Notes under the pieces: generated by a model | What the model saw: the letters and a program-made list of their open reading frames with translations, nothing else | What the model was told of the DNA's origin: nothing | Database searches by the model: none | Translations under genes and position numbers: made by a program | In this document: positions 11,506 through 23,491 of the stretch, one piece after another | Layout of the letters: every line of letters starts with the position of its first letter | Numbering within the stretch: the stretch's first letter is position 1 | DNA from: an uncultured Gammaproteobacteria bacterium | GTDB lineage: Bacteria; Pseudomonadota; Gammaproteobacteria; Steroidobacterales; Woeseiaceae | Direction: 5' to 3' | DNA: 60,721 bases | NCBI GenBank assembly: GCA_913063505.1 | Contig: CAJXYT010000003.1 | Location: 1 to 60,721, forward strand

Positions 11506-12516
11506 CTATCCCAGTTTTCTAATTCCGATCGCGCCGCGAATCTGGTCCATATACGGCACTGAGACTTCTCGTGCACGTACGGCGCCCTTTCGAAGCTCCG
11601 CTTCGATAATCGAAGGATCTGCTATTAATCGATCATACTCGGCACGCGCTGGACCTATGTGATCGTTAATGTACTCGAATAACTGCTGCTTCATAGCACC
11701 CCAGCCGATGCCTTCAGCATATTGCTTCTCGATAGCCGCCGTTTCTTCCGGCGTCGCGAAAGCTTTGTACATATCGTAGAGCGTGTTGCCCTCTATATCC
11801 TTAGCTTCACCTGGCTCCAGAGAGTTTGTCTTGATTTTCATTATGAGCTTTCGAAACTTTTTTTCCGGCGCGAACAAAGGGACAGTATTGTTATAGCTCT
11901 TCGACATCTTACGGCCGTCTAGTCCCGCCAAAACAGCTGTGTGCTCATCAATAAGGGGTTCGGGTAACACGAGCACATCACCGTAGTGATAATTGAAGCG
12001 CTGCGCGATGTCTCGTGCCATTTCGACGTGCTGCTTCTGATCTCGACCAACAGGCACTTTCGTTGCTTTGAACATCAGAATATCAGCCGCCATCAGTATC
12101 GGATAGCTGTAAAGCGCCATCGTGATGCCTTTGTCCGGATCTTTATTGCCGCCGTCAACATTAGACTGCACCGCGGCCTTGTAGGAATGCGCGCGATTCA
12201 TCAGGCCCTTCGCCGTCATGCTGGTCAGTATCCAGGTTAGCTCGGGGATTTCTGGAATATCCGATTGCCGGTAGAACACGGAATTATTAGTATCCATGCC
12301 GAGCGCCAACCATGCGGCGGCTATTTCCAGCGTCGACTGACTTATTTTGTCGGGGTCTTCATTCTTGGCCAGCGCGTGAAAATCGGCTAGGAAGTAGTAA
12401 TTCTTCTTGTTCGCATCCTTGCTCGCCACGACGCTCGGGCGAATTGCTCCAACGTAATTGCCGATGTGCGGAATGCCCGTCGTGGTGATACCTGTCAGGT
12501 ATATTTCTTGCGTCAT
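11506..12516 (-). CDS. trpS: Tryptophanyl-tRNA synthetase
   Basis: 336 aa, GIPHIGNYVGAI (HIGH-like), GRKMSKSYNN (KMSKS). Confidence 0.97.
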   Translation of the reverse strand: MTQEIYLTGITTTGIPHIGNYVGAIRPSVVASKDANKKNYYFLADFHALAKNEDPDKISQSTLEIAAAWLALGMDTNNSVFYRQSDIPEIPELTWILTSMTAKGLMNRAHSYKAAVQSNVDGGNKDPDKGITMALYSYPILMAADILMFKATKVPVGRDQKQHVEMARDIAQRFNYHYGDVLVLPEPLIDEHTAVLAGLDGRKMSKSYNNTVPLFAPEKKFRKLIMKIKTNSLEPGEAKDIEGNTLYDMYKAFATPEETAAIEKQYAEGIGWGAMKQQLFEYINDHIGPARAEYDRLIADPSIIEAELRKGAVRAREVSVPYMDQIRGAIGIRKLG

Positions 12517-12519
12517 TAA

Positions 12520-14235
12520 TTAGTAACCTGCTGCCTGTCCATCTTTCCTGACTTCCGAGGCGCCGTAATAAACGCCCTGCTCTTTGTCCCACATAATGGC
12601 CTGATAGCCGCCAAAACTTCCATCGCTGTCGCCCAGCATGTGTCCCACTGCCTCAAGTTTAGTACGAGTTTCGGCACTGAATGCAGACTCCAGATGCACC
12701 ACACCACCATCCGCCATTGTTGTGCCGGTTGGTTGGGACGATCCAGTGTGATTGATTCGTGCCGCGTCACCGGCCTCCTGCAAGTTCATCCCAAAGTCGA
12801 TCATATTGATCACGATCTGAGCATGCCCCTGGGGTTGCATAGATCCACCCATGAGTCCGAAGCTCATGAGTGGTTCACCATCTTTCATGACGAACGCAGG
12901 AATGATCGTATGAAAGGGGCGTTTGCCGCCCGCAACAACATTCGCGTGACCGGCATCCAATGCAAACACCTCGGCGCGATCCTGCAAGACGAAGCCTAGG
13001 TCGCCCGGCGTCATTCCAGATCCCATACCTCGATAATTACTCTGAATTAGTGACACCATATTGCCGCTCGCATCTGCGACAGTAAGGTAAATCGTGTCTC
13101 CGGATTCGAGCTTGGCATCCCCTGCGGGCAGGGATGTAGAGGCCTCGTCGGCCTTTATTAGGTCGCGCCTTACATTCGCATAACTCTTTGATATCAAGGT
13201 TTCAACCGGTACGTCGACAAAATCCATGTCCGCGTAGTATTTCGCTCGGTCTTCGAATGCCAGTTTCTTCGCTTCAACGAACGTATGAATATATTCGGCG
13301 CTACCAAATCCCATCGCCGCAATATCAAATCCCTCAAGGACATTAAGTATCTGTAATGCCGCTATTCCCTGCCCATTCGGTGGCAGCTCATACACATCCC
13401 AACCACGATAGTTTGTGGAAACAGGTGTCACCCACTCAGACTCGTGCGTGGCCAGGTCGTCGTAATTTAGTAATCCGCCCTGCTCGGCCATATAAGCGTC
13501 TATTCTCTTCGCGATATCGCCTTTATAGAACTCGTCCCTGCCTTTTTCAGCGATGGCTGTCAGCGTATTTGCCAGGCGAGGATTCTTGAACATCTCGCCT
13601 TTCTTAGGAACATCGCCGCCCGGCATATACGTCTCAGCGAATCCTGGGAAATGACCGAGTAGCGCCTTGTTCGATTGCAGGTAATACGCGATAACTTCGG
13701 AAACTGGAAAGCCTTCGCGTGCATATGCGATCGTCGGTGCCAGTATTTCTGCCATATCCAGTCGTCCGTAGCGGCCATGCAGTTCGAACCAGCCATCGAC
13801 GGTCCCTGGGACGCTTACGGGCAATGGCCCAAATGATGGGATAACATCGATGCCGCGTTCCTGGAAGTACTCAAGTGTCATTGCTTTTGGGGCGCGCCCT
13901 GAGGCATTCAGCCCAACAAGCTCCTTTTTCTCGGCGTCCCAGACGATGGCAAATAGATCGCCACCAATGCCATTACCGGTCGGCTCCATCAAACCCAAGG
14001 CCGCGTTCGCCGCGATCGCCGCATCTACAGCGCTTCCGCCAGCTTTTAGAATATCGAGAGCGATCTGAGTCGCCAGTGGCTGGCTGGTGGCCGCCATGCC
14101 GTGCGGAGCGATAACCTCGGACCGAGACGCATGATGATGTCCGGCAATCCTGTCATATCCTAGGTTAGGTGCCGCCATGACAGTAACTCCGGAGACCAGA
14201 AATGCGAAACTTATTATCCATTTTGAGTATTTCAT
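12520..14235 (-). CDS. ggt: Gamma-glutamyltransferase
   Basis: 571 aa, signal peptide, catalytic region GDTIYLTVADASGNMVSLIQSNY, NGIGGDLFAIV. Confidence 0.95.
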   Translation of the reverse strand: MKYSKWIISFAFLVSGVTVMAAPNLGYDRIAGHHHASRSEVIAPHGMAATSQPLATQIALDILKAGGSAVDAAIAANAALGLMEPTGNGIGGDLFAIVWDAEKKELVGLNASGRAPKAMTLEYFQERGIDVIPSFGPLPVSVPGTVDGWFELHGRYGRLDMAEILAPTIAYAREGFPVSEVIAYYLQSNKALLGHFPGFAETYMPGGDVPKKGEMFKNPRLANTLTAIAEKGRDEFYKGDIAKRIDAYMAEQGGLLNYDDLATHESEWVTPVSTNYRGWDVYELPPNGQGIAALQILNVLEGFDIAAMGFGSAEYIHTFVEAKKLAFEDRAKYYADMDFVDVPVETLISKSYANVRRDLIKADEASTSLPAGDAKLESGDTIYLTVADASGNMVSLIQSNYRGMGSGMTPGDLGFVLQDRAEVFALDAGHANVVAGGKRPFHTIIPAFVMKDGEPLMSFGLMGGSMQPQGHAQIVINMIDFGMNLQEAGDAARINHTGSSQPTGTTMADGGVVHLESAFSAETRTKLEAVGHMLGDSDGSFGGYQAIMWDKEQGVYYGASEVRKDGQAAGY

Positions 14236-14457
14236 TCCTTACTCCGTGATCGGAAGGACGGCGAACCTGCCTTCTCACAACCACATATGATGTCACTCGC
14301 TGCCTCCGGCGGCAACAGGATATGATTTGAATATGTCATTAACATAATTTTTGAGAATCTTTACGGCACGCCAGCTGAAAAATTTTTAAATGACAATCGA
14401 TTAACTGACTATATCCATTTAGTGAAACTCGAATAGGGGATAACATTCGAGCATTTA

Positions 14458-15300
14458 TTAACCATCAGGAAGATTTGACTCGCGACGCTTTTGCTCAGCT
14501 TTGAGTTTAGCTTTTACCTTAGCGCCCTTGCGCTCAAGGAAGGGTCGCACGAATTCACCAAACCCCGGAAACAAATATATAAAAGTCGTGAGGAATCCAC
14601 TGAATTTTGGTATCGACTGCTCACGAAACTGGTTACTACAGATATCCAATATTGCCTGGGCTACTTCATCCGCCATACTGATCGGTTGCGAAAACGTCAA
14701 ATCGGAATTCGCGTCTATGTCAACCATAATAAACCCGGTATCAATCGGGCCTGGAGATACTACCGCCAGCTTAATATTACTATTGGCAAGTTCAGTGCCT
14801 AGTGCATAAGTGAAGGATCGCAGACCCGCTTTGCTTGCAGCATACCCAGCACTTCCAGGAATCGGCACACGGCCTGCCAACGATCCAACATTAATGATCG
14901 CTCCTCCACCTACCTCTCGAAAATACGGTAGCGCTAGACGAGACAACACGAGAGGTGCCTTTAGATTAACATCGATCATCTTGCCAAGATCGCTGACGTC
15001 AATATCTTCAACAAGACCGCGGCTGTGAAATCCCGCATTATTAACTAGTACATCGATTCGTCCGAACTCAAATACTGTTTTCTTAAAAAGATCGTCGCAT
15101 GCCGCAGCATCCGATACATCCATCGCGAACACCTCGACCTTTGTTTTAGATCGCAGCTCTTCAGCTATGGCGTCGAGATTTTTCTTATTTCGTGCGACCA
15201 GCATCAGGTTCGCCCCGACCTCAGCGAACATGCGTGCTGTAGCAGCGCCAACACCTTCGGATCCGCCCGTGATAATTACTGTCTTGTTGTTAAATATCAT
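14458..15300 (-). CDS. Short-chain dehydrogenase/reductase
   Basis: TGGSEGVGAATARMF, NNAG, YAASKAG; start taken at MIFNNKTVIITGG. Confidence 0.92.
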   Translation of the reverse strand: MIFNNKTVIITGGSEGVGAATARMFAEVGANLMLVARNKKNLDAIAEELRSKTKVEVFAMDVSDAAACDDLFKKTVFEFGRIDVLVNNAGFHSRGLVEDIDVSDLGKMIDVNLKAPLVLSRLALPYFREVGGGAIINVGSLAGRVPIPGSAGYAASKAGLRSFTYALGTELANSNIKLAVVSPGPIDTGFIMVDIDANSDLTFSQPISMADEVAQAILDICSNQFREQSIPKFSGFLTTFIYLFPGFGEFVRPFLERKGAKVKAKLKAEQKRRESNLPDG

Positions 15301-15373
15301 TGAACAAATAATATCACTGTAGAAGTAGCACAACGAGCGATCAAAAGCCGATATAACCCTTAATCTTCTTCCG

Positions 15374-15508
15374 CTAGCTCAAGGCCCAGCCGTAGACGTC
15401 GAGCTGATCCAGATCCAATACGGCCGCCGGATCGAAAAATTCCTTATTCAATATGACGCAATCATCAAAGGCTTTTTCGCTAATGGGCCTGCCTCTATTT
15501 TGGGCCAT
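15374..15508 (-). CDS. Possible 44-aa small ORF
   Basis: MAQNRGRPISEKAFDDCVILNKEFFDPAAVLDLDQLDVYGWALS*; below ORF-track threshold, no clear RBS. Confidence 0.3.
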   Translation of the reverse strand: MAQNRGRPISEKAFDDCVILNKEFFDPAAVLDLDQLDVYGWALS

Positions 15509-15621
15509 ATCGATAACTTTAGAAGTGTCAGCTGAGGATCACTGTGATTCCACTCATAGTTATGAAATTTACTATTTCTTTAAATTTCAAGTTGTTACTG
15601 ATACACCGTGACGGCGAACAC

Positions 15622-15651
15622 AAAAAAGCCGGGCAATACCCGGCTTTTTTT
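15622..15651 (-). terminator. Bidirectional intrinsic terminator of the alpha operon
   Basis: AAAAAA GCCGGG caata CCCGGC TTTTTTT. Confidence 0.92.
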
Positions 15652-15675
15652 ATACGGCTAAGGCGTCGAATTTAA

Positions 15676-16059
15676 CTAGTCTTCGGCGACAACTTCTTCT
15701 GCAGCCTGATCCGTCAGCATAACAATCGCCATTGGCGCATTGTCACCCGGACGTGGTCCAGCCTTAAAGATGCGAAGGTAGCCACCGGGACGGTCTTTAC
15801 AGCGTGGACCAATCTCTGTGAACAACTTGGCAACGACTTCTTTGTCACGAAGGCGATTAAAAGCCAAGCGTCGATGTGCAACGCTGTCTTCTTTCGCAAG
15901 CGTAATTAGAGGTTCAACGACACGACGCAGTTCTTTTGCTTTCGGTAAAGTCGTACGAATCGTCTCGTGCTTAATCATCGATGCCGCCATGTTACGAAAC
16001 ATTGCTTTGCGATGTGAGCTGTTACGACCCAGTTTACGACCGGATTTTCTATGGCGCAT
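15676..16059 (-). CDS. rplQ: 50S ribosomal protein L17
   Basis: [28 protein letters not shown]. Confidence 0.98.
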   Translation of the reverse strand: MRHRKSGRKLGRNSSHRKAMFRNMAASMIKHETIRTTLPKAKELRRVVEPLITLAKEDSVAHRRLAFNRLRDKEVVAKLFTEIGPRCKDRPGGYLRIFKAGPRPGDNAPMAIVMLTDQAAEEVVAED

Positions 16060-16109
16060 TTTGCTTTCCTAGTATTCTTTATTTACAACACGAGCTATCC
16101 CGAGCTGTT

Positions 16110-17111
16110 TTATATCACGAGTTCGTGCTCGGGACGCAGCTTCGCTGGCGGCCAGTTATCCAGGTGCATACCCAGACCCAGACCGTGGCCTTCCAAGACT
16201 TCCTTAATCTCTGTCAAAGATTTCTTACCAAGATTCGGTGTGCGAAGAAGCTCAACCTCGGTACGCTGTACAAGATCACCGATGTACATGATGTTTTCCG
16301 CCTTGAGGCAATTCGCCGAACGGACTGTAAGCTCAAGCTCGTCAACCGGACGCAGCAAAATAGGATCAATCTGATCCTCAGCCTGCGCACCAACACCTTC
16401 TTCTTGACCCTGCAGGTCAACAAAGACAGATAATTGATCTTTCAGAATGCTGCCCGCACGGCGAATAGCTTCTTCTGGATCGATTGTTCCGTTGGTCTCG
16501 ATCTCGATAAGCAACTTATCAAGATCAGTACGCTGTTCAACACGCGCTGCCTCAACGTTGTACGTTACGCGAACAACCGGGCTGAATGACGCGTCGAGTT
16601 GCAGACGACCGATAGGGCCATCTTCTTCTTCGAATGACGGACGCTGTGTAGCCGGACGATAACCACGACCGCGCTCGACTTGCAGAATCATGTTCAACTC
16701 GCCCGCTTTGGTCAGGTTCGCAATGACCAATTCAGGGTTCATAACTTCAACGTCATGATCGAGCTGTATATCTCCAGCCGTTACCGGACCGGGACCTTTT
16801 TTCGAAATGCGTAGCTCGGCAGTGTCACGAGTATTCATCGTAACGGCAACCTGTTTCAGGTTAAGAAGGATATCAACGACATCTTCCTGTACGCCTTCAA
16901 TACTAGTGTACTCGTGCAGCACGCCTTCGATTTCGGCTTCTGTAATTGCAGCACCTGGCATCGACGACAGCAAAATACGACGTAGTGCGTTGCCAAGCGT
17001 GTGACCGAAACCGCGTTCGAACGGCTCAATCGTAACTGTGGCTTGCTCGTCATTGACCGGCGATACCTTCACAACGCGCGGCTTCAAAAATTCATGTACT
17101 GATTCCTGCAT
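16110..17111 (-). CDS. rpoA: RNA polymerase alpha subunit
   Basis: 333 aa, [23 protein letters not shown]. Confidence 0.99.
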   Translation of the reverse strand: MQESVHEFLKPRVVKVSPVNDEQATVTIEPFERGFGHTLGNALRRILLSSMPGAAITEAEIEGVLHEYTSIEGVQEDVVDILLNLKQVAVTMNTRDTAELRISKKGPGPVTAGDIQLDHDVEVMNPELVIANLTKAGELNMILQVERGRGYRPATQRPSFEEEDGPIGRLQLDASFSPVVRVTYNVEAARVEQRTDLDKLLIEIETNGTIDPEEAIRRAGSILKDQLSVFVDLQGQEEGVGAQAEDQIDPILLRPVDELELTVRSANCLKAENIMYIGDLVQRTEVELLRTPNLGKKSLTEIKEVLEGHGLGLGMHLDNWPPAKLRPEHELVI

Positions 17112-17131
17112 GGGAAAATACCCTCCTGGGG

Positions 17132-17752
17132 CTACTTCGAGTACAACTCGACGACTAGGTTTTCGTTGATATCAGGGAGAATGTCTTCCCGATCCGGCAA
17201 CGACGTCAAAACACCCGCCATCTTCTTCGTGTCAACATTGACCCAATCGGGCAAGCCAACTTGTCCTGCAATCTCAAGTGCGCTCTGAATGCGAAGTTGC
17301 TTTTTCGCCTTCTCACGAATAATTACCGCATCGCCTGCCTTGAGCTGAGCGGACGGAATATTAACGACTTTGCCGTTAACTTCGATGCTCTTATGGCTCA
17401 CCAGCTGACGCGCTTCTGCGCGTGTTGACGCAAAGCCCATACGGTAAACAACGTTATCCAAGCGCCCTTCGAGAAAGCGCAGCAGGTTTTCACCCGTTGA
17501 GCCTTTCAGTTGAGCTGAACGCTTGTAGTAGTTGCGGAACTGTCTTTCGAGTACACCATACATTCGACGCAGTTTCTGCTTCTCTCTGAGTTGCAGTCCG
17601 TATTCCGACACGCGTGGGCGACGTTGAGCCGCACCGCCTGGAGGAACATCCAGCTTGCACTTTGATTCGAGCGGCCTGACGCCACTCTTCAGAAACAGAT
17701 CCGTGCCTTCGCGGCGGGACAGTTTACATGTTGGTCCTAGATATCTTGCCAT
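17132..17752 (-). CDS. rpsD: 30S ribosomal protein S4
   Basis: [24 protein letters not shown]. Confidence 0.99.
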   Translation of the reverse strand: MARYLGPTCKLSRREGTDLFLKSGVRPLESKCKLDVPPGGAAQRRPRVSEYGLQLREKQKLRRMYGVLERQFRNYYKRSAQLKGSTGENLLRFLEGRLDNVVYRMGFASTRAEARQLVSHKSIEVNGKVVNIPSAQLKAGDAVIIREKAKKQLRIQSALEIAGQVGLPDWVNVDTKKMAGVLTSLPDREDILPDINENLVVELYSK

Positions 17753-17762
17753 TATTCAGCCT

Positions 17763-18143
17763 CTACACGCGGCGCTTTTTAGGCGGGCGACAGCCATTGT
17801 GAGGAATCGGAGTGACATCCTCAATATTTTGAATACGGAATCCCAAAGCATTCAGAGCGCGTACTGCAGACTCACGCCCTGGACCGGGTCCACGAACACG
17901 CACGTCAACATTTTTTACGCCAAACTCGAGAGCCGCACGGCCCGCTTTGTCGGACGCAACCTGAGCTGCGAACGGGGTTGATTTACGAGATCCACGAAAA
18001 CCGCAACCGCCAGCCGTTGCCCATGAAAGCGCATTACCCTGACGATCGGTAATCGTGATGATCGTATTATTGAAGGACGCGTGAATGTGCGCAACGGCAT
18101 CAACCACGTGTTTTTTTACCTTCTTTTTCTTTACTTCAGCCAT
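17763..18143 (-). CDS. rpsK: 30S ribosomal protein S11
   Basis: [44 protein letters not shown]. Confidence 0.99.
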   Translation of the reverse strand: MAEVKKKKVKKHVVDAVAHIHASFNNTIITITDRQGNALSWATAGGCGFRGSRKSTPFAAQVASDKAGRAALEFGVKNVDVRVRGPGPGRESAVRALNALGFRIQNIEDVTPIPHNGCRPPKKRRV

Positions 18144-18150
18144 CTAAGAC

Positions 18151-18507
18151 CTACCTCTTGATCGGACGGCGCGGACCTTTACGGGTTCGCGCGTTCGTAC
18201 GAGTGCGTTGGCCGCGTAGCGGCAAACCACGTCTATGACGGATACCACGGTAAGAACCGAGATCCATTAAACGCTTGATATTCATTGACGTCTCGCGACG
18301 TAAATCACCTTCCACCGTGAAGATTGCAACAGCTGATCTTAGCTTCGCAACTTCTGGCTCAGCCAGATCTTTTACTTTGATGTCCGGTGCAACACCGGCC
18401 GCCTCGCAAATTTGTTTTGCGCGCGTGTCACCAATACCAAAGATTGCCGTCAGTGCAATTACGACGTGCTTCGTTAACGGAATGTTTATGCCTGATATAC
18501 GTGCCAC
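18151..18507 (-). CDS. rpsM: 30S ribosomal protein S13
   Basis: [47 protein letters not shown]. Confidence 0.99.
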   Translation of the reverse strand: MARISGINIPLTKHVVIALTAIFGIGDTRAKQICEAAGVAPDIKVKDLAEPEVAKLRSAVAIFTVEGDLRRETSMNIKRLMDLGSYRGIRHRRGLPLRGQRTRTNARTRKGPRRPIKR

Positions 18508-18535
18508 TTAACCTATCCTTATCGATAAACCGGGA

Positions 18536-18652
18536 TTAACCCTGGCGCTGCTTGTGCCGTGCGTCGGTCTTACATACAACGCGTACGACACCTTTGCGGC
18601 GAACAATCTTACAGTTTCTGCAAATTTTCCTAACTGATGCTCGAACTTTCAT
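18536..18652 (-). CDS. rpmJ: 50S ribosomal protein L36 (absent from supplied ORF track)
   Basis: 38 aa read directly: [38 protein letters not shown]. Confidence 0.98.
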   Translation of the reverse strand: MKVRASVRKICRNCKIVRRKGVVRVVCKTDARHKQRQG

Positions 18653-18678
18653 GAGCCCTCTCTATCACGCTGACCATA

Positions 18679-20052
18679 TCAGCGAGTTTGTCCACTTTTG
18701 TTTTTGCCATAATCACGCAGGTTGGCTTTCTGCATCATGCCATCGTACTGGTGACTCATCGCATGTGCTTGCAACTGTGACATAAAGTCCATCGTGACAA
18801 CGACCAGGATCAGCAGCGAGGTGCCACCAAAGCTAAACGGCATGCTCGGGTAGAACATGCGAACTATCTCAGGAAGCAGACATACACCAGCGATATAAAG
18901 CGCTCCCCAAAACGTCAGTCGAGTCAGAACTCGGTCAATGTATTCCGCCGTGTGTGCACCCGGCCGAATACCCGGCAGGAACGCACCACCCTTCTTCAGC
19001 TGATCAGCAGTCTCTTGCGAGTTGTACTGAAGCGCTGTGTAGAAGAAGCAGAAGAAAATAATCAAAGCTGCGTACAGCAAAACGTAAACAGGCTGACCGG
19101 GACCAAGATTGGCGCCAATCGTCTGTAATGCTCTTTGTACGATCGTTGCGCTTGAATCAGTAGCCTGACCAAAAAACTGTGCGATCGTCGCTGGGAACAT
19201 CAAAATACTAGACGCAAAGATCGGCGGAATAACGCCCGCCATATTAATTTTGAATGGTAGGTGCGTACTCTGCGCCTGCATCATCTTGCGGCCCTGCTGC
19301 CGTCGCGCATAATTTACTGTGATGCGCCGTTGCGCACGCTCCATGTAAACCACAAAAACAACCGCCGCGATGCCGCCAAGCAACATCAAAATAGCAAAAA
19401 TCGACTGCATCTCGCCGGTGCGAACCAGTTCCGCCGTGCCAGCAATAGCGCCGGGTAGTCCAGCTACAATTCCGGACAAAATAATCATCGAAATACCATT
19501 GCCGATACCACGTTCCGTGATTTGCTCACCCAACCACATAAGGAAGACCGTACCCGTAACCAGCGTAATACACGCCGTAATCAAGAATGATGGACCCGGA
19601 TTTACGACCAACCCTTGCTGACCCTGTAACCATGATGCCGCTGCTATGGACTGGAAACTCGCCAGAGCGACCGTACCGTAGCGCGTGTACTTCACTATCT
19701 GGCGACGACCACTCTCGCCATCTTTGCGAAGCTGATCGAGGCTAGGAACGATTCGACTCGCCATCTGCATAATAATGGATGACGAAATATACGGCACGAT
19801 ACCGAGCGCAAAAATACCAAATCGCGACAGCGCACCGCCAGAGAACAGATTGAACGTCGCCAGCAATCCGCCAGACTGCTGTTGGAAGAAGTCATTCAAC
19901 GCCACAGGATCGACGCCAGGCACCGGTATGTAGGTACCACAACGGTATACGATCAGCGCACCGATGAGAAACAGAAAGCGAATTCTTAGTTCGCCGTGTT
20001 TGCTCGCCTGCTGCGCAACATCTGCCGGATTTTGTGGAGGCTTCTTCGCCAT
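18679..20052 (-). CDS. secY: Preprotein translocase SecY
   Basis: 457 aa multi-[21 protein letters not shown]. Confidence 0.98.
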   Translation of the reverse strand: MAKKPPQNPADVAQQASKHGELRIRFLFLIGALIVYRCGTYIPVPGVDPVALNDFFQQQSGGLLATFNLFSGGALSRFGIFALGIVPYISSSIIMQMASRIVPSLDQLRKDGESGRRQIVKYTRYGTVALASFQSIAAASWLQGQQGLVVNPGPSFLITACITLVTGTVFLMWLGEQITERGIGNGISMIILSGIVAGLPGAIAGTAELVRTGEMQSIFAILMLLGGIAAVVFVVYMERAQRRITVNYARRQQGRKMMQAQSTHLPFKINMAGVIPPIFASSILMFPATIAQFFGQATDSSATIVQRALQTIGANLGPGQPVYVLLYAALIIFFCFFYTALQYNSQETADQLKKGGAFLPGIRPGAHTAEYIDRVLTRLTFWGALYIAGVCLLPEIVRMFYPSMPFSFGGTSLLILVVVTMDFMSQLQAHAMSHQYDGMMQKANLRDYGKNKSGQTR

Positions 20053-20064
20053 ATTTAATACATT

Positions 20065-20090
20065 TGCGACTTAAAAGTCGCTCCTTACTA
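20065..20090 (-). repeat. REP-like palindrome (divergent) overlapping rplO stop
   Basis: Minus TAGTAAGGAGCGACTTttAAGTCGCA. Confidence 0.5.
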
Positions 20091-20522
20091 TTCTTCGATT
20101 GAACCGCCAGCTTTCTCGATCTCTTCACGGGCACCCTTGGTTACCTTAAGACCTCTCAGCTTGACTGCTTTTGTAACTTCACCAGACTTGATGACCTTAA
20201 CTTTAGTCACAAACGCCGGTACTAAATTCATTGCCTTCAGTACATCCATATCGATGACCTCAGCTGTTGGCAGATTGAGCTCATGTAATCGCAACTCAGC
20301 CGTGAGGCGGGCCATACGCGAGCGGAAACCCACTTTCGGCAAGCGGCGCTGCAAAGGCATTTGTCCGCCCTCGAATCCGACTTTGTGGAATCCGCCAGAA
20401 CGTGCTTTCTGGCCCTTAACGCCACGACCACTGGTCTTACCCTGCCCAGCAGAGTGACCACGGCCCTTACGCTTGCCTACTTTTTTTGCACCGGCACCCG
20501 GTGATAGATCGTTCAGACGCAT
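20088..20522 (-). CDS. rplO: 50S ribosomal protein L15
   Basis: [34 protein letters not shown]. Confidence 0.99.
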   Translation of the reverse strand: MRLNDLSPGAGAKKVGKRKGRGHSAGQGKTSGRGVKGQKARSGGFHKVGFEGGQMPLQRRLPKVGFRSRMARLTAELRLHELNLPTAEVIDMDVLKAMNLVPAFVTKVKVIKSGEVTKAVKLRGLKVTKGAREEIEKAGGSIEE

Positions 20523-20523
20523 G

Positions 20524-20712
20524 TCAAGCTTCCTCTACCGAAACCATGTACGAAACACGATTAATCATGCCGCGATTCTCAGGAGTATCAAGGACCGTCA
20601 CTGTGTGGCGAATCCTTCTCAGGCCCAAGCCATCAATGCAGGCTCTGTGGCTTTTCAGCCGCCCGAACTTGCTTTTCAGCTGCGTGACTTTTAATTCTTT
20701 GGTCTTCGCCAT
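20524..20712 (-). CDS. rpmD: 50S ribosomal protein L30
   Basis: [33 protein letters not shown]. Confidence 0.98.
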   Translation of the reverse strand: MAKTKELKVTQLKSKFGRLKSHRACIDGLGLRRIRHTVTVLDTPENRGMINRVSYMVSVEEA

Positions 20713-20756
20713 GGTCTTGTCTCTTAAATTCTCTTTTCAATCATCCGCGCACTAAA

Positions 20757-21269
20757 TCAGGCGAGGATTTCCTTAACTTTCTTTCCACGCTTGGCTGCAA
20801 TGGACTGTGGTGAGTGAATCTCCGACAGGCCTTTGATCGTCGCACGTACAACGTTGATCGGGTTTCGTGAACCGTAACTCTTCGCCAGTACGTTACGAAC
20901 GCCCGCCGCTTCAAACACAGCTCGCATCGCACCACCAGCAATTACGCCGGTACCTTCTGATGCCGGCTGCATGTAAACCAAAGTCGCACCGTGACGGCCC
21001 TTCTTCGCGTACTGCAATGTGTCTTTGTTTAAATTGAGGCTGATCATGTTCTTACGAGCAGCCTGCATAGCCTTCTGAATCGCAATTGGCACTTCACGTG
21101 CCTTGCCGTAGCCGAAGCCAACCTGGCCGGCGCCGTCGCCAACTACAGTGAGTGCTGTGAATCCAAATTGCCGGCCACCCTTAACTACTTTGGCGACGCG
21201 GTTAACGGTGACCAGTTTTTCAATAAAGTCATCGTTCGATTGATTTTTGTCGTTTCTAGCCATTATCAA
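20757..21269 (-). CDS. rpsE: 30S ribosomal protein S5
   Basis: [31 protein letters not shown]; true start may be internal MARNDKN. Confidence 0.98.
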   Translation of the reverse strand: MIMARNDKNQSNDDFIEKLVTVNRVAKVVKGGRQFGFTALTVVGDGAGQVGFGYGKAREVPIAIQKAMQAARKNMISLNLNKDTLQYAKKGRHGATLVYMQPASEGTGVIAGGAMRAVFEAAGVRNVLAKSYGSRNPINVVRATIKGLSEIHSPQSIAAKRGKKVKEILA

Positions 21270-21279
21270 TAGTGTCCTA

Positions 21280-21639
21280 TTAGAACTTCAGTCCGGCTTC
21301 ACGAGCCGCATCGGCTAGTGCTTTTACACGGCCGTGGTAACGGAAACCGGAACGGTCGAACGCGACAGTGCCGATGCCAGCCGCTTTCGCTTTTTCTGCG
21401 ATACGCGCACCAACAATGGCTGCTGCTTCGACGTTGCCGCCATTCTTGATTCCTTTGCGAACCTCGGCTTCGAGCGAAGACGCCGATGCCAAAATTTTGT
21501 TGTCATGAGCGGCGATAACCTGAGCATAAATATGCCGCGGCGTACGATGCACGCTAAGACGAGTAGCTTCTAGTTCACGAATCTTCGAGCGGCCCCTGCG
21601 GGCACGACGTAGACGATTTTCTTTCTTACTAAGCTTCAT
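21280..21639 (-). CDS. rplR: 50S ribosomal protein L18
   Basis: [43 protein letters not shown]. Confidence 0.98.
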   Translation of the reverse strand: MKLSKKENRLRRARRGRSKIRELEATRLSVHRTPRHIYAQVIAAHDNKILASASSLEAEVRKGIKNGGNVEAAAIVGARIAEKAKAAGIGTVAFDRSGFRYHGRVKALADAAREAGLKF

Positions 21640-21652
21640 GGTGTGACCCTAA

Positions 21653-22186
21653 TTATTTCTTCTTCGCTTCTTTAAGTACGACACGCTCATCTGCATATCG
21701 AACACCCTTGCCTTTATACGGCTCAGGCGGACGGAAGCGGCGAATTTCAGCAGCAACCTGACCAACTTTCTGCTTGTCAGTGCCTCTAATGATGACTTCT
21801 GTCTGACTCGGCGTTTCAATATCAATCCCTTCCGGGGACGAATAAACGACCGGATGCGAGAAACCGAGAGTCAGGTTCAGGCTCTTGCCCTGCGCCTGCG
21901 CGCGATAACCAACTCCAACCAGCTCGAGCTTGCGCTCGTAACCTTGAGTTACACCGTGGGCCATATTGGCTAACAGTGAGCGCATCGTGCCGGTAACAGC
22001 CATCGCGAAACGAGATCCTGAACGCGGCGCCAGTGTTAGCGTGCCATCTTCGGATTTCAATTCAACTTCAGAGTTAAGTTCCATCGACAATTCGCCCTTT
22101 CCGCCTTTCAGCGTGACAACGTTGCCGTTTTGCTTGAACTCGACGCCTTTTGGCAGCTCAACCGGTGATTTTGCAATTCTTGACAT
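21653..22186 (-). CDS. rplF: 50S ribosomal protein L6
   Basis: [32 protein letters not shown]. Confidence 0.99.
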   Translation of the reverse strand: MSRIAKSPVELPKGVEFKQNGNVVTLKGGKGELSMELNSEVELKSEDGTLTLAPRSGSRFAMAVTGTMRSLLANMAHGVTQGYERKLELVGVGYRAQAQGKSLNLTLGFSHPVVYSSPEGIDIETPSQTEVIIRGTDKQKVGQVAAEIRRFRPPEPYKGKGVRYADERVVLKEAKKK

Positions 22187-22216
22187 AGTCCTATCTCTTC
22201 TTAATGGGGTTCCGCG

Positions 22217-22612
22217 TTAGGAAACGACGCAGAGCACCTCACCACCAATACCTTTTGCACGAGCCTGGCGATCGCTCATAACGCCAGCTGACGTTGATAC
22301 GATTGCCACACCAAGGCCACCCAATACTTTCGGTAGCTCATCTTTGCCACGATAAATTCTGAGACCCGGCTTACTGGTACGCTGGATCGTCTCGATTACC
22401 GGGACGCCTTCGAAATACTTCAGCTCAACGGTGAGTTGTTTTTCCGCACCTTCACCGTTGATCGTGAAACCGAGGATGTAGCCTTCGTCCTGCAATACTT
22501 TTGCAACAGCTTCTTTAGCTTTCGAAGCGGGCATAGCGACAGTCACTTTACGTGCGCCTTGTCCGTTACGAATACGGGTTAGCATGTCTGCAATTGGATC
22601 ACTCATACTCAT
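22217..22612 (-). CDS. rpsH: 30S ribosomal protein S8
   Basis: [48 protein letters not shown]. Confidence 0.99.
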   Translation of the reverse strand: MSMSDPIADMLTRIRNGQGARKVTVAMPASKAKEAVAKVLQDEGYILGFTINGEGAEKQLTVELKYFEGVPVIETIQRTSKPGLRIYRGKDELPKVLGGLGVAIVSTSAGVMSDRQARAKGIGGEVLCVVS

Positions 22613-22625
22613 GTTCTGTCTCCGC

Positions 22626-22931
22626 CTACCAGCTAGCTTTCGTCAAGCCGGGGATTTCGCCGTTCATAGCAGCTTCACGCAGCTTGTTACGGGCTAGGCC
22701 AAATTTCTGATAAACACCATGCGGGCGCCCCGTGATTGCACAACGATTACGTTGTCGCACCGAGCTACCATCACGTGGCAAACTATTGAGCTTCGCCTGT
22801 GCAACCGCACGCTCATCATCCGTGCTGTAGATGTTGCGAACGATCGCTTTCAGTACCTTGCGCTTCTCGCCGTGCCGGGCTACCAGTTTGGTTCGCTTTG
22901 CTTCGCGCATGATCATCGACTTCTTTGCCAT
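22626..22931 (-). CDS. rpsN: 30S ribosomal protein S14
   Basis: [41 protein letters not shown]. Confidence 0.99.
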   Translation of the reverse strand: MAKKSMIMREAKRTKLVARHGEKRKVLKAIVRNIYSTDDERAVAQAKLNSLPRDGSSVRQRNRCAITGRPHGVYQKFGLARNKLREAAMNGEIPGLTKASW

Positions 22932-22940
22932 GTATTTTCT

Positions 22941-23480
22941 CTATTTCTTGAATGGGAAGTTGAACGCTTCGAGAAGCGCCCTGCCTTCCTCGGGATTGCG
23001 CGCCGTCGTGGTAATGATGATATCCATTCCACGCAGTGCATCAATTTCATCGTAGTTGATTTCCGGGAAAATAATCTGTTCCTGGACACCCATACTGTAA
23101 TTACCTTGGCCATCAAACGACTTCGGGTTCAAGCCACGGAAGTCGCGAATACGCGGGATAGCGATGGTTACGAGACGATCAAGGAATTCGTACATGCGTT
23201 CGCGGCGCAAGGTGACCTTGCAACCAATCGGCATGTCCTCACGAATCTTGAAGCCAGCTACCGACTTACGAGCTATTGTCGTAACCGGCTTCTGACCAGC
23301 AATCTGCTGCATATCACCGCGCGCTTTTTCCATGATCTTCTTGTCAGCAACCGCTTCGCCTACACCCATATTGATGGTGATTTTGGTGATCTTCGGTACT
23401 TCCATCAGATTCTTCAGACCCAGCTTCTTCTGGATTTGACCAGCAAGCTCGCTCTTATACTTTTTGTGTAATCGTGCCAT
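22941..23480 (-). CDS. rplE: 50S ribosomal protein L5
   Basis: [21 protein letters not shown]-type [19 protein letters not shown]. Confidence 0.99.
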   Translation of the reverse strand: MARLHKKYKSELAGQIQKKLGLKNLMEVPKITKITINMGVGEAVADKKIMEKARGDMQQIAGQKPVTTIARKSVAGFKIREDMPIGCKVTLRRERMYEFLDRLVTIAIPRIRDFRGLNPKSFDGQGNYSMGVQEQIIFPEINYDEIDALRGMDIIITTTARNPEEGRALLEAFNFPFKK

Positions 23481-23491
23481 CGTCTTATCTC

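Noticed and set aside
22719-23471. 250-aa plus-strand ORF antisense to rpsN/rplE
   Set aside because: Antisense to two conserved ribosomal protein genes; no plausible function.
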